From positions 1,798,001 to 1,862,000 of the forward strand of contig NZ_BPWA01000001.1 in assembly GCF_020521555.1 (NCBI RefSeq): DNA of 64,000 nt, read 5' to 3'. Below, piece by piece: positions 31,984 through 40,410 of the stretch. Within the stretch, counting starts at the first letter, position 1. The number at the start of each line of letters is the position of its first letter. The DNA is from Rodentibacter sp. JRC1 (GTDB taxonomy: Bacteria; Pseudomonadota; Gammaproteobacteria; Enterobacterales; Pasteurellaceae). Below the pieces are notes generated by a model. The model was not told the DNA's origin, did no database searches, and saw nothing but the letters and a program-made list of their open reading frames with translations. A program made the position numbers and the translations under genes.

Positions 31984-32544
31984 ATGAAATCATCAATGAA
32001 ATTTGCTTTGTCTCTCTTACTTGGCTCAAGTGTTTTCGTTTTAACGGCTTGCGACAATCAAGAAACGAAAACAACGGAAAAATCGACCGCACTTGCGGAA
32101 AACTATGTGGTTCAAGCTCCACAAAAGGCAGAAGCTTCAAATGTGGAGGAAACCGAAAAAGCGATTGAGTCCACAGCTACAGACAATACCGCTAAACCGG
32201 AAACAAATACTTTGATAGCAGAAAATGGTATGGCTGAAAAGATAAAAACAGAAGAGACCGAAGCGGTATCCGACGTTGTAAAAACAGAAAAATCTGCCGT
32301 TGCTGAAAATGAAGTAAAGAAAGAAAATAAGAAGAAAGTAAAAAAATCAACGAAAGCCGGTAGTAAAAATAGTTACTTAGAAGAACAAAAAGCCTTACTC
32401 AACGCGCTTGAATCACAATATGAGCAAGTACGTTGCCCGGCGGAAGCGGCAAAATTAGGCGATAATAGTTTCTGTCGCCAAGAAGAACGCCGTTTGTCTG
32501 AGGAAATTAAACGAGTGATAGATGAGATTCGGTTGAATCAGTAA
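31984..32544 (+). CDS. Predicted lipoprotein with charged low-complexity middle
   Basis: 186 residues from ATG 31984; GGAG lies 6 bases before it, while the ATG at 31972 has none. A lipoprotein signal ends in the lipobox LTAC (Cys23 or so) before DNQETK. Residues about 30-125 are rich in Glu, Lys, Thr and Ala with repeats of KTE/ENE, probably disordered. A helical C-terminal part follows (SYLEEQKALLNALESQYEQV) with two cysteines in VRCPAEAAK and DNSFCRQEE that could form a disulphide. No family recognised. A USS lies inside the gene near its start. Confidence 0.7.
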   Translation: MKSSMKFALSLLLGSSVFVLTACDNQETKTTEKSTALAENYVVQAPQKAEASNVEETEKAIESTATDNTAKPETNTLIAENGMAEKIKTEETEAVSDVVKTEKSAVAENEVKKENKKKVKKSTKAGSKNSYLEEQKALLNALESQYEQVRCPAEAAKLGDNSFCRQEERRLSEEIKRVIDEIRLNQ

Positions 32545-32560
32545 AGTAATAGGATACCAA

Positions 32561-32677
32561 ATGACGAAAGAAGAAATTTTAGCCCAACAAAAACAGCTTA
32601 GAATTCTTTTTACGGCTTGGATGAATGAAAAGAAAAAGCATGAAGTTCTGACTTTCTATTGTTCGTTATTATCCTGA
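32561..32677 (+). pseudogene. Short ORF, possibly a frameshifted small gene
   Basis: ATG 32561 with AGGATA before it gives MTKEEILAQQKQLRILFTAW followed by MNEKKKHEVLTFYCSLLS and a stop, 38 residues. An overlapping frame continues with RYYPDGCEEVIEYAK to a stop at about 32711. The two together look like one gene of about 50 residues with a frameshift. Family unknown. The remaining stretch up to valS holds repeat copy 3. Confidence 0.3.
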
Positions 32678-32731
32678 TGGATGTGAAGAAGTGATTGAGT
32701 ATGCAAAATAACCTTGTGATTAAATTAATTA

Positions 32732-32836
32732 GTATTATGTAGCATTTACACAAATCACCGTAGGGTGCTGTTAGGCGGAGCCGTAACGCACCAATAGATG
32801 AAATGGTGCGTTACGCAAAGCTCAACGCACCCTACC
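32732..32836 (+). repeat. MITE-like dispersed repeat, copy 3
   Basis: Left end TATGTAGCATTTACACAAAT is intact and followed by the shared core (GTAGGGTGCTGTTAGGCG, GCCGTAACGCACCAATAGAT, GAAATGGTGCGTTACGCAAA, GCTCAACGCACCCTAC). The right arm with its terminal repeat is missing or diverged, so this copy is shortened. It sits about 50 bases before valS. Confidence 0.7.
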
Positions 32837-32887
32837 CTTTTAAAGATTATTACCTAAATAAATTTAAATATTATTAAGAGAACAACA

Positions 32888-35752
32888 ATGACCCAAAAAT
32901 TTGAAATGGCAGACCGTTTTAATCCGTCTGCAGTAGAACAAGCACTTTATAAACACTGGGAAGAACAGGGGTATTTTAAGCCTTCCGAGAATCCGAACGT
33001 TCCAAGTTATTGTATTGCGATTCCGCCGCCGAATGTAACGGGGAGTTTGCATATGGGACACGCTTTCCAACAAACCTTGATGGATACTTTAATCCGTTTT
33101 AACCGTATGGAAGGTAATAACACCCTTTGGCAAACCGGTACGGATCATGCAGGGATCGCCACTCAAATGGTGGTGGAGCGTAAAATTGCTGCCGAAGAAG
33201 GCAAAACCCGCCACGATTACGGACGTGATGCCTTTATTGATAAAATCTGGGAATGGAAAGCTTATTCAGGCGGTACGATCGGGCAACAAATGCGCCGTTT
33301 AGGTAATTCTATTGATTGGGAGCGTGAGCGTTTCACGATGGACGAAGGTTTATCTAATGCGGTGAAAGAGGTATTTGTTCGTTTGCACGAAGAGGGATTG
33401 ATTTACCGCGGTAAACGTTTGGTAAACTGGGATCCTAAATTACATACCGCTATTTCTGATCTTGAGGTGGAAAATAAAGAGAGCAAAGGCTCGCTTTGGC
33501 ATTTCCGCTATCCGTTGGCAAATGGAGCAAAAACCGCAGAAGGGAAAGATTACTTAGTGGTGGCAACCACCCGTCCTGAAACAATGCTGGGGGATACCGC
33601 CGTAGCGGTTCATCCGGAAGATGAACGTTATCAATCTTTGATTGGGAAAAGTGTAATCCTACCGCTTGCAAATCGTGAAATTCCAATTGTGGCTGATGAT
33701 TATGTGGATCGGGAATTTGGAACAGGTTGTGTAAAAATCACACCGGCACACGACTTTAACGACTATGAAGTGGGTAAACGCCATCAGTTACCTTTGGTAA
33801 ACATTTTTACGTTTAATGCAGATATTCGTCATGAGGCGGAAGTGATCGGTTTTGACGGAAAAACTTTGCCAAATTACACCGCACTTATTCCTGAAGATTA
33901 TCAAGGTTTAGAACGTTTTGCCGCGCGTAAAAAAATCGTGGAAGATTTTGAGCGTTTGGGTTTATTAGAAGAAATTAAACCGCATGATCTCAAAGTACCT
34001 TACGGTGATCGTGGTGGTGTGCCGATTGAACCGATGTTGACAGATCAATGGTACGTTAGCGTTAAACCCCTTGCCGAAGTAGCAACGAAAGCGGTGGAAG
34101 AGGGTGAAATTCAATTTGTGCCGAAGCAATATGAAAACCTGTATTTCTCTTGGATGCGGGATATTCAAGACTGGTGTATTTCCCGCCAACTTTGGTGGGG
34201 ACACCGCATTCCGGCATGGTATGATGAAGCAGGTAACGTTTATGTGGCTCGTGATGAAGCAGAAGTGCGGTCAAAATACAACCTTTCTGCCGATTTGCCA
34301 TTAAAACAAGATGAAGACGTATTGGATACTTGGTTCTCATCAGGTTTATGGACTTTCTCGACCCTCGGCTGGCCGGAGCAAACGAAAGAACTGAAAATGT
34401 TCCACCCGACCGATGTGCTAATCACAGGTTTTGACATCATTTTCTTCTGGGTCGCCCGAATGATTATGTTCACCATGCACTTCATCAAAGATGAAAACGG
34501 CAAACCGCAAGTACCGTTTAAAACCGTTTATGTAACGGGTTTAATTCGTGATGAGCAAGGGCAGAAAATGTCAAAATCCAAAGGTAATGTGCTTGATCCG
34601 ATTGATATGATCGATGGCATTTCCCTTGAAGATTTACTTGAAAAACGTACCGGCAATATGATGCAGCCACAGCTTGCAGAAAAAATAGCGAAATCGACCG
34701 CAAAACAATTCCCGGAAGGCATTGCAGCGCACGGTACGGATGCCTTACGTTTCACTCTTGCGGCATTGGCGAGCAATGGTCGTGATATTAACTGGGATAT
34801 GAAACGCTTGGAAGGTTACCGCAACTTCTGCAATAAGTTATGGAATGCCAGCCGTTTTGTTCTCACCAACGATAAATTAGATTTAAGCGACGGTGAAATC
34901 GAATTTTCCGTGGCGGATCGTTGGATTGAATCGGCATTTAATCGCACAGTGGAAACATTCCGTAGCGGATTGAACCAATATCGTTTTGACTTGTGTGCGA
35001 ATGTTATCTACGAGTTCACTTGGAACCAATTTTGTGATTGGTACTTAGAATTGACCAAACCGGTTTTTGCCAATGGTAGTACCGCACAAATTCGTGCAGC
35101 AAGTCAAACATTAGTACGTGTGTTAGAACAGTTGCTACGTTTAGCGCACCCATTAATTCCGTTTATTACCGAAGAAATTTGGCAAAAAGTGAAAGGTTTT
35201 GTGGGTATTGAAGCGGATAGCATTATGTTGCAACCATTCCCAAGTGTGAATGAAGCTGCATTCGACACAAATGCAGAAAGTGAAATCAACTGGTTAAAAG
35301 AGGTGATTGTTGCAGTACGTAATATTCGTGCGGAATGCAATATCGCACCAAGTAAAGGTTTGGATTTATTATTCCGCAATATCAATGCAGAAGAACAAAA
35401 AATCCTTGAAAAACAGACCGCACTTTTATGCGTAATGGCGAAACTTGATGGCGTAACAGTGCTAAATGAAGGTGAAACAGCACCGCTTGCAGTGGCAAAA
35501 CTGGTGGGCAATACGGAACTTCTTGTGCCTATGGCAGGCTTCATCAATAAGGAAGCCGAACTTGCTCGTTTAACTAAAGAGATTGAAAAATATCAAAATG
35601 AAGTTAAACGTATTGAAGGCAAACTCAGCAATGAAGCTTTTGTCGCAAAAGCACCGGAAGCGGTGATTGCAAAAGAACGTGAGAAAATGGCGGAATACCA
35701 ATCCGGATTGGAAAAAATCCGTGAACAGTATAAGGCGATTGAAAATTTATAA
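32888..35752 (+). CDS. valS: Valyl-tRNA synthetase
   Basis: 954 residues, full length. Class I synthetase: HIGH motif as HMGH in [10 protein letters not shown] (about 54-57), the CP1 editing domain (about 195-345), KMSKS in [10 protein letters not shown] (about 558-566), and a C-terminal coiled-coil arm. The last 26 codons (from about 35664) occur again at 39253 with one base change; the present gene ends KAIENL, the duplicate KAIEAL. This suggests the 3' end was rebuilt when the Zorya-like cassette arrived. Confidence 0.98.
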   Translation: MTQKFEMADRFNPSAVEQALYKHWEEQGYFKPSENPNVPSYCIAIPPPNVTGSLHMGHAFQQTLMDTLIRFNRMEGNNTLWQTGTDHAGIATQMVVERKIAAEEGKTRHDYGRDAFIDKIWEWKAYSGGTIGQQMRRLGNSIDWERERFTMDEGLSNAVKEVFVRLHEEGLIYRGKRLVNWDPKLHTAISDLEVENKESKGSLWHFRYPLANGAKTAEGKDYLVVATTRPETMLGDTAVAVHPEDERYQSLIGKSVILPLANREIPIVADDYVDREFGTGCVKITPAHDFNDYEVGKRHQLPLVNIFTFNADIRHEAEVIGFDGKTLPNYTALIPEDYQGLERFAARKKIVEDFERLGLLEEIKPHDLKVPYGDRGGVPIEPMLTDQWYVSVKPLAEVATKAVEEGEIQFVPKQYENLYFSWMRDIQDWCISRQLWWGHRIPAWYDEAGNVYVARDEAEVRSKYNLSADLPLKQDEDVLDTWFSSGLWTFSTLGWPEQTKELKMFHPTDVLITGFDIIFFWVARMIMFTMHFIKDENGKPQVPFKTVYVTGLIRDEQGQKMSKSKGNVLDPIDMIDGISLEDLLEKRTGNMMQPQLAEKIAKSTAKQFPEGIAAHGTDALRFTLAALASNGRDINWDMKRLEGYRNFCNKLWNASRFVLTNDKLDLSDGEIEFSVADRWIESAFNRTVETFRSGLNQYRFDLCANVIYEFTWNQFCDWYLELTKPVFANGSTAQIRAASQTLVRVLEQLLRLAHPLIPFITEEIWQKVKGFVGIEADSIMLQPFPSVNEAAFDTNAESEINWLKEVIVAVRNIRAECNIAPSKGLDLLFRNINAEEQKILEKQTALLCVMAKLDGVTVLNEGETAPLAVAKLVGNTELLVPMAGFINKEAELARLTKEIEKYQNEVKRIEGKLSNEAFVAKAPEAVIAKEREKMAEYQSGLEKIREQYKAIENL
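35664..35742 (+). repeat. Direct repeat, left copy (3' end of valS)
   Basis: 79 bases from TGATTGCAAAAGAACGTG to AAGGCGATTGA, the same as 39253-39331 apart from one base (A at 35671, T at 39260). It encodes the C terminus of ValS. Confidence 0.95.
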
Positions 35753-35767
35753 TCAGTAAAAGTGAAA

Positions 35768-35799
35768 TGTAGCTAAATTTTATTTAGCTACATTTTTTA
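35768..35799 (+). terminator. Terminator after valS
   Basis: Perfect 10-bp stem TGTAGCTAAA / TTTAGCTACA with a 5-base loop and six T. It separates valS from the zorA-like gene, which therefore needs its own promoter. Confidence 0.85.
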
Positions 35800-35829
35800 T
35801 AAGTATCTAGAGTCTACACAATTTAAATT

Positions 35830-37659
35830 ATGAAAATTTACTTTATTTTTGCTTTTATCCTTTCTATCTTAGCCAGTTATTTTATTGCAAGCTTTGCCTC
35901 TTTATTCGGGCAACAGTTTTTTATGCAAATTTCAGCAGAAAAAATAACAACTGCATTTTATTTTGCAATGTTCTGCTTATTTTTATTTTCTTTTTTGTTG
36001 ATTAAAACAATAGGAAAATTAAAAGCTTTTATCCAATCAACTCCAACTTTTTTAACCTCTATTGGGATTCTTGGAACATTTACCGGTATAGTGATTGGAT
36101 TACTAGAATTTAACCCGCAAGATATTGATAGCAGTATTACGCACTTATTAGCTGGAATGAAAACAGCATTTTTGACTAGTGTTATTGGAGTTTTTCTTTC
36201 TATTAGTTTTAAAATAATACATACATTATGTTATAAGCAAGAACAACAATCTAATGATAGTGAATTCCTTATTCAAACTTTTTACCAACAAGCAGAGTTA
36301 ATTGAACAATTAGTGATGCAACTAGGTGAATTTAAAAATAATGTCGATTTACAACAAACTAGAATAAGTAAATTATCTACTCATCAAATCGAGCAATTGA
36401 CACAGTTAGTTGATTTATTTAGAGATTTTAAACAGCAACAAAATGCCCATCAGGATAACATACAAGCCTTTTATTCTACACAAAATGAATCGCTATTATC
36501 ACTTACAAGAGCTATAGGATCTGATTCCGATAATAGTCTTTTAGGGCAAATAATGCAGTTACGCAATCAACTAAGTGAGCAATTTAATAGTGCAAAACAG
36601 CTTATTGAAAATGGTCAAACAAACTTCAATCATTTTGAACAAAATCTTGAAATTCAGCTAAAAAGTTTTGCCGATATTTTATCGAAATCTGCCACTGAAA
36701 CGGTGATTGAGGCCCTAAATCAGGTAATTCGGGATTTTAATCATAATTTAACCGAGCAATTCGGAGAGAATTTTAAAGAATTAAACAGGGCGGTTAATTT
36801 ATTGGTAGAATGGCAAGAAAATTATAAACAGCAACTAGTCGAAATGATCAAGCAATATCAGCTTGGAGTTGCTGCTATTAGTGAAACGGAACAAGCAGTT
36901 GGAAATATTGAGAAGTCTACTCAAACTATCCCACAAAGTATGCAAAATCTTGAGCAAGTGATTACCACGAATCAGCAACAAATTGTGTATTTAAATGAAC
37001 ATTTGAGTGCTTTTGCCCAACTTCGTGAAAAGGCTGTCAATGCGTTACCTATGATACAAACTCACATTCAAAAAATGGTAGAAGGGGTAAGTCAAGCAAC
37101 GGAAAATTACATCACGCAATCCGGAGTGATGAACCAACGCTTAGCTGAGCAATCTGAATCTCTCATCGATCATAATCGAACTATAAATAATCAACTTGCG
37201 CAAATTTCAGAAAATTTCTCTGAGAGTACCGAACAGGTCCAGCAATGTATTAAAGACACAGCGGAGAAATGTGGTGATGTTAGTATGCTTGCTCAAAAAA
37301 CTGTACTTCAAACAACGGAACAGCTCGAAAAAATGCTGGCAGGAGTTAGCCGCTCTCTTGAGCATACTCAAACAGAATTGCTCAATTCTTTCCAACAAAT
37401 TTTAAAGAATCATGCATCTGAAAATAGTAAAATTATTAGCCAGCTAGGTGAAAATAATGATCAAATATTAAAAGAGTCTCGTACAATTTTAGCTCAACAA
37501 GTTGAAAAACAACTTGAGCTCATCGATCAATCAATTCAGACTGAACTTGAACGTGTTTTAAATCAAATGGGAAGTTCATTAGCGACAATCACAGGGCGTT
37601 TTACTCAAGATTATGAGCAACTGGTGAAAGCGATGAAAAATATTGTGGAACAACACTAG
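35830..37659 (+). CDS. zorA: ZorA-like MotA/TolQ-type membrane protein with long coiled coil
   Basis: 609 residues. Four hydrophobic segments are seen at about 1-27, 41-60, 75-93 and 112-130; the last two hold the MotA/TolQ/ExbB-type core (SIGILGTFTGIVIGLLEF and KTAFLTSVIGVFLSISFK). The remaining 470 residues are Gln/Glu/Asn-rich and helical, without Pro-rich breaks, as expected for the long intracellular tail of ZorA. In Zorya systems ZorA5-ZorB2 forms an ion-driven motor in the inner membrane that senses phage infection. It is followed 12 bases later by a ZorB-like gene and then by an HNH gene, the layout of type II Zorya. MotA, ExbB and TolQ lack such a tail. Codon use is A+T-rich (ATA, AGA) compared with valS, and I found no USS in it. 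Confidence 0.8.
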   Translation: MKIYFIFAFILSILASYFIASFASLFGQQFFMQISAEKITTAFYFAMFCLFLFSFLLIKTIGKLKAFIQSTPTFLTSIGILGTFTGIVIGLLEFNPQDIDSSITHLLAGMKTAFLTSVIGVFLSISFKIIHTLCYKQEQQSNDSEFLIQTFYQQAELIEQLVMQLGEFKNNVDLQQTRISKLSTHQIEQLTQLVDLFRDFKQQQNAHQDNIQAFYSTQNESLLSLTRAIGSDSDNSLLGQIMQLRNQLSEQFNSAKQLIENGQTNFNHFEQNLEIQLKSFADILSKSATETVIEALNQVIRDFNHNLTEQFGENFKELNRAVNLLVEWQENYKQQLVEMIKQYQLGVAAISETEQAVGNIEKSTQTIPQSMQNLEQVITTNQQQIVYLNEHLSAFAQLREKAVNALPMIQTHIQKMVEGVSQATENYITQSGVMNQRLAEQSESLIDHNRTINNQLAQISENFSESTEQVQQCIKDTAEKCGDVSMLAQKTVLQTTEQLEKMLAGVSRSLEHTQTELLNSFQQILKNHASENSKIISQLGENNDQILKESRTILAQQVEKQLELIDQSIQTELERVLNQMGSSLATITGRFTQDYEQLVKAMKNIVEQH

Positions 37660-37671
37660 GGAATCGTTTTT

Positions 37672-38373
37672 ATGATTGATTTATCAAAACTGACTCAAAA
37701 AAATGATGATGATTCTCAGTGGCTACCAATCTCTGATTTAATGTCCGGATTGATGATTTTGTTTTTATTTATTGCAATTAGCTTTATGCGTAATATTCAA
37801 ATGGAAAAACAAAAAATTGAAGAAGTTGCACTCACTTATCAACAAAATCAGGTTGCGATTTATGAAACTTTGATAAACGAATTTAAAGACGATCTAATTT
37901 CTTGGAATGCAGAAATTGATCAGGATTTAACTTTTGTTTTTAAATCTCCCGATGTTTTGTTTAATATAGGAAAGTCTGATTTAAATACGAAATATCGAAA
38001 GATTTTATCCGATTTTTTCCCCCGCTATTTAAATGCAATTCAACCTTATTTAGGTTCTATTAATGAAATACGTATTGAAGGGCATACATCAAGTCATTGG
38101 AATAAATTGGTTTCAGATGATGAAGCCTATTTCTTAAATATGGCACTATCACAAGAACGTACTCGGAGTGTATTAAAATATGTTTATGAATTAGAGAGTA
38201 TTGGATTTAAACAAAGAAATTGGATCAAATCACATCTTGCTGCTGTAGGGTTATCTTCCTCTAAAACAATTATTGAAAATGGCCTAGAAAATGAAGAAAA
38301 ATCTCGCCGAGTGAGCTTTAGAATTATCACCAATGCTGATATTCAAATTAAGAAAATTATTGAGATGAAATAA
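37672..38373 (+). CDS. zorB: ZorB-like OmpA/MotB-type motor partner
   Basis: 233 residues. A single membrane helix (about 23-41) begins with SDLMSGLMILFLFIAI; Asp22 lies just where the proton-carrying Asp of MotB does (DFMTAMMAFF). After a linker there is an OmpA-like peptidoglycan-binding domain: LFNIGKSDLN (about 96), EIRIEGHTSS (about 136-145), ALSQERTRSVLKYV (about 163-176), and a C-terminal SRRVSFRII strand. This is the ZorB layout: a stator that anchors to the cell wall. The stop overlaps the start of the next gene (TAATG), so translation is coupled. Confidence 0.8.
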   Translation: MIDLSKLTQKNDDDSQWLPISDLMSGLMILFLFIAISFMRNIQMEKQKIEEVALTYQQNQVAIYETLINEFKDDLISWNAEIDQDLTFVFKSPDVLFNIGKSDLNTKYRKILSDFFPRYLNAIQPYLGSINEIRIEGHTSSHWNKLVSDDEAYFLNMALSQERTRSVLKYVYELESIGFKQRNWIKSHLAAVGLSSSKTIIENGLENEEKSRRVSFRIITNADIQIKKIIEMK

Positions 38374-39242
38374 TGAAATTAAACATAAATTTGACCGCTC
38401 TTGAGCAGGCAGTTCGGCAAATGGGTGAACAGATAAAATTTTCAACAGGTTTTGGGGTACGTTTGCCTCCACTGAAAACGGCTCAAGGAGTACAAATTCA
38501 GCCGGGCGATATTGAATGGATTAAAACCAAAGAAGGGAGTGAACTCCCTCTTTTTCAAGGGGAAGTGGTTATTTTGTTTATCCCTGATCATACAAAAGGG
38601 CGGCAATCCATAGAAGCCATTATACAAAATGGGGGAAATGGCAATCGCCTGCATTTTTCCAATTGCGAAACTTTAGAGAAAATGCGTCAAATCGGGCGTT
38701 ATGAGCGTTATCGTGCTACCAATAACCTTGAGGGACTCGTAGAAATTACTGCCCTAAACCAGCAAGGGCAAATCGTTTCAGGTGAAGTCGTGTTGAAAGC
38801 CTGTAAAAACTGCTTATCTCAACTCAATTATAAAAATTATGCTCAAACATCTAGGCAAGAAAAAAATGAGATTTGGGCAAATTTTTCCTTTAAAGAGTTT
38901 TTTGAGATCTATAAACCCTATTTTCATACCAATCCAGATTTAGATCTTACTCCCGGTTACAGCGATGATTGGAAGTATATTTCTCAACGGGAAAAGGAGA
39001 AAAGAGATTTTTGCTGTGATGAATGTGGAGTTAATTTGCGGCAATATCGACACTTGCTACATACCCACCATAAGAATGGAGTAACTAAAGATAACCGAAT
39101 AAGTAATCTAGCAGTGCTTTGTGTGGAATGTCATTGCAAACAGCCTAAACATGAGCATATGAGTGTTTTGAATGAAGATAAGCAACTATTAGCGAAGTTA
39201 AGAGCTGAATCTGCTTGGGACTTAGATGATATCCCTTTTTAG
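38373..39242 (+). CDS. zorE: ZorE-like HNH endonuclease
   Basis: 289 residues, starting at the ATG that overlaps the zorB stop by one base. The C-terminal part is a clear HNH domain (about 212-262): two Cys pairs (CCDECGVNL and LCVECHC) frame LLHTHHKNGVTKDNRISNLA, with the catalytic HH, the Asn in DNRISNL and the final His region KHEHM. The N-terminal 190 residues have no family that I recognise; a CKNC pair lies at about 149-152. In type II Zorya the effector is ZorE, an HNH protein thought to attack invading DNA, so this fits. Ends only 10 bases before the duplicated valS tail. Confidence 0.78.
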   Translation: MKLNINLTALEQAVRQMGEQIKFSTGFGVRLPPLKTAQGVQIQPGDIEWIKTKEGSELPLFQGEVVILFIPDHTKGRQSIEAIIQNGGNGNRLHFSNCETLEKMRQIGRYERYRATNNLEGLVEITALNQQGQIVSGEVVLKACKNCLSQLNYKNYAQTSRQEKNEIWANFSFKEFFEIYKPYFHTNPDLDLTPGYSDDWKYISQREKEKRDFCCDECGVNLRQYRHLLHTHHKNGVTKDNRISNLAVLCVECHCKQPKHEHMSVLNEDKQLLAKLRAESAWDLDDIPF

Positions 39243-39252
39243 TTAATATGCC

Positions 39253-39331
39253 TGATTGCTAAAGAACGTGAGAAAATGGCGGAATACCAATCCGGATTGG
39301 AAAAAATCCGTGAACAGTATAAGGCGATTGA
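39253..39331 (+). repeat. Direct repeat, right copy (relic 3' end of valS)
   Basis: Same 79 bases as 35664-35742 with one change. In the valS frame it reads [20 protein letters not shown], then EQYKAIEAL and a stop at 39339-39341. It has no start and is not a gene; it is the left-over end of an earlier valS, directly before a terminator. Confidence 0.95.
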
Positions 39332-39350
39332 GGCACTATAATGGGTAGGA

Positions 39351-39379
39351 AACGCTGGCTTTATAGCCAGCGTTTTTTG
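39351..39379 (+). terminator. Terminator, probably the original one of valS
   Basis: Perfect 10-bp stem AACGCTGGCT / AGCCAGCGTT with loop TTAT and a T-run. It follows the relic valS end by 9 bases and now also ends the zor cassette; the convergent yggS gene ends 15 bases further. Confidence 0.9.
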
Positions 39380-39394
39380 TTGTCGGCAAGCTTA

Positions 39395-40099
39395 TTATTT
39401 CGGCGAATAATCTCTTGCTCCGAAAATCGCCGTACCGATACGCACCATTGTTGAGCCGCACTTTATTGCACTTGGCATATCGTCCGTCATTCCCATCGAA
39501 AGGGTGTCGATTTGTTGATTTGGGAAGGCTTGTTTGAGCTGTTCAAATAAATCCGCCATTTTTTTGAATGCACTTTCTTGTTCTTCAATGTTTTCTGTGG
39601 GGGCGGGAATTGTCATTAAGCCACGTAAACGTAAGTGCGGTAGATTTTCGATGTGTTTTGCTAACTCAAGCATTTCTTCGGGGTGAATACCTGATTTACT
39701 CGCTTCATCACTAATATTAATTTGAATCAGCACATTTAACGGTGCTTTATTTGTCGGGCGTTGTTCGTTTAAACGATTGGCGATTTTTGCGCGATCAAGG
39801 GTTTGCATCCAATCGAAATATTCCGCCACCAAACGGCTTTTATTTGATTGTAAAGGGCCGATAAAATGCCATTCGAGAGCAATTCCTTGTTCGGTAAAAG
39901 ATTGAATTTTTTCTACACCTTCTTGCACATAGTTTTCACCAAATGCGGTTTGCCCGGCTTGGTAGGCGGTTAAAATATCAGAAATCGGTTTGGTTTTAGA
40001 AACGGCAAGTAGTTTCACCGCATTAGATGTTCGTTGAACCTGTTCACAAGCGATATGAATGCGTTGATGAATTTGTTGCAAATTTTGTTGAATATTCAC
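39395..40099 (-). CDS. yggS: PLP homeostasis protein YggS (PROSC/PLPBP family)
   Basis: 234 residues. Binds pyridoxal phosphate without known catalysis and keeps vitamin B6 and amino-acid pools in balance. The PLP lysine is in LLAVSKTKP (about 29-37); GENYVQEG (about 54), EWHFIGPLQSNK (about 77-88), and SMGMTDDMPSAI..GSTMVRIGTAIFG at the C terminus are family signatures. Divergent from the thr operon, as in H. influenzae. Confidence 0.95.
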   Translation of the reverse strand: MNIQQNLQQIHQRIHIACEQVQRTSNAVKLLAVSKTKPISDILTAYQAGQTAFGENYVQEGVEKIQSFTEQGIALEWHFIGPLQSNKSRLVAEYFDWMQTLDRAKIANRLNEQRPTNKAPLNVLIQINISDEASKSGIHPEEMLELAKHIENLPHLRLRGLMTIPAPTENIEEQESAFKKMADLFEQLKQAFPNQQIDTLSMGMTDDMPSAIKCGSTMVRIGTAIFGARDYSPK

Positions 40100-40246
40100 T
40101 GAATTCTCCCTGTTTAAAGTGCGGTTAGTTTACACGAAATTTAGTGTCTTGAGAAAAATTCGGGTAAATTATGATTTTCTGTTTGACAAGCTAGGTAAAT
40201 TTCGGTATTTCTTAGCGCATTCTTTTTTGAAAGATAAAAAAACACA

Positions 40247-40318
40247 ATGAAAAACAACCGCACTTTCACCATGACCATTATTATGCTCACCATTACGATG
40301 TTTAATGGCGCGGGTTAG
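40247..40318 (+). CDS. thrL: thr operon leader peptide
   Basis: 23 codons: MKNNRTFTMTIIMLTITMFN then GAG and stop. Five Thr and three Ile codons crowd the middle, the mark of the threonine/isoleucine attenuator. Residues 4-7 are encoded over a USS (ACCGCACTT). It is followed 22 bases later by the attenuator hairpin. Confidence 0.85.
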   Translation: MKNNRTFTMTIIMLTITMFNGAG

Positions 40319-40340
40319 TGCATAAAATACAGGATACATA

Positions 40341-40374
40341 AAACCCGCAATCTGATCGAATGCGGGTTTTTTTA
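40341..40374 (+). terminator. Attenuator terminator of the thr operon
   Basis: Stem AAACCCGCA / TGCGGGTTT (40341-40349 with 40361-40369), 11-base loop, then a T-run. Its position between thrL and thrA is that of the classic attenuator: ribosome stalling at Thr/Ile codons lets transcription continue. Confidence 0.85.
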
Positions 40375-40410
40375 TAGATTAAAAAATACAACTTTCTAGG
40401 AGAATCAATT

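Noticed and set aside
34062..35547. Several minus-strand ORFs within valS
   Set aside because: Shadows of a highly conserved valS frame; none has a ribosome site or a known family.
35830..38373. MotA-MotB flagellar motor or ExbB-ExbD/TolQ-TolR pair
   Set aside because: No flagellar or Ton/Tol genes are near, the first protein has a very long coiled tail, the second an OmpA domain, and an HNH gene overlaps. ZorA-ZorB fits better.
39253..39341. A short gene in the duplicated valS tail
   Set aside because: The frame has no start codon or ribosome site, and the sequence is a copy of the end of valS.
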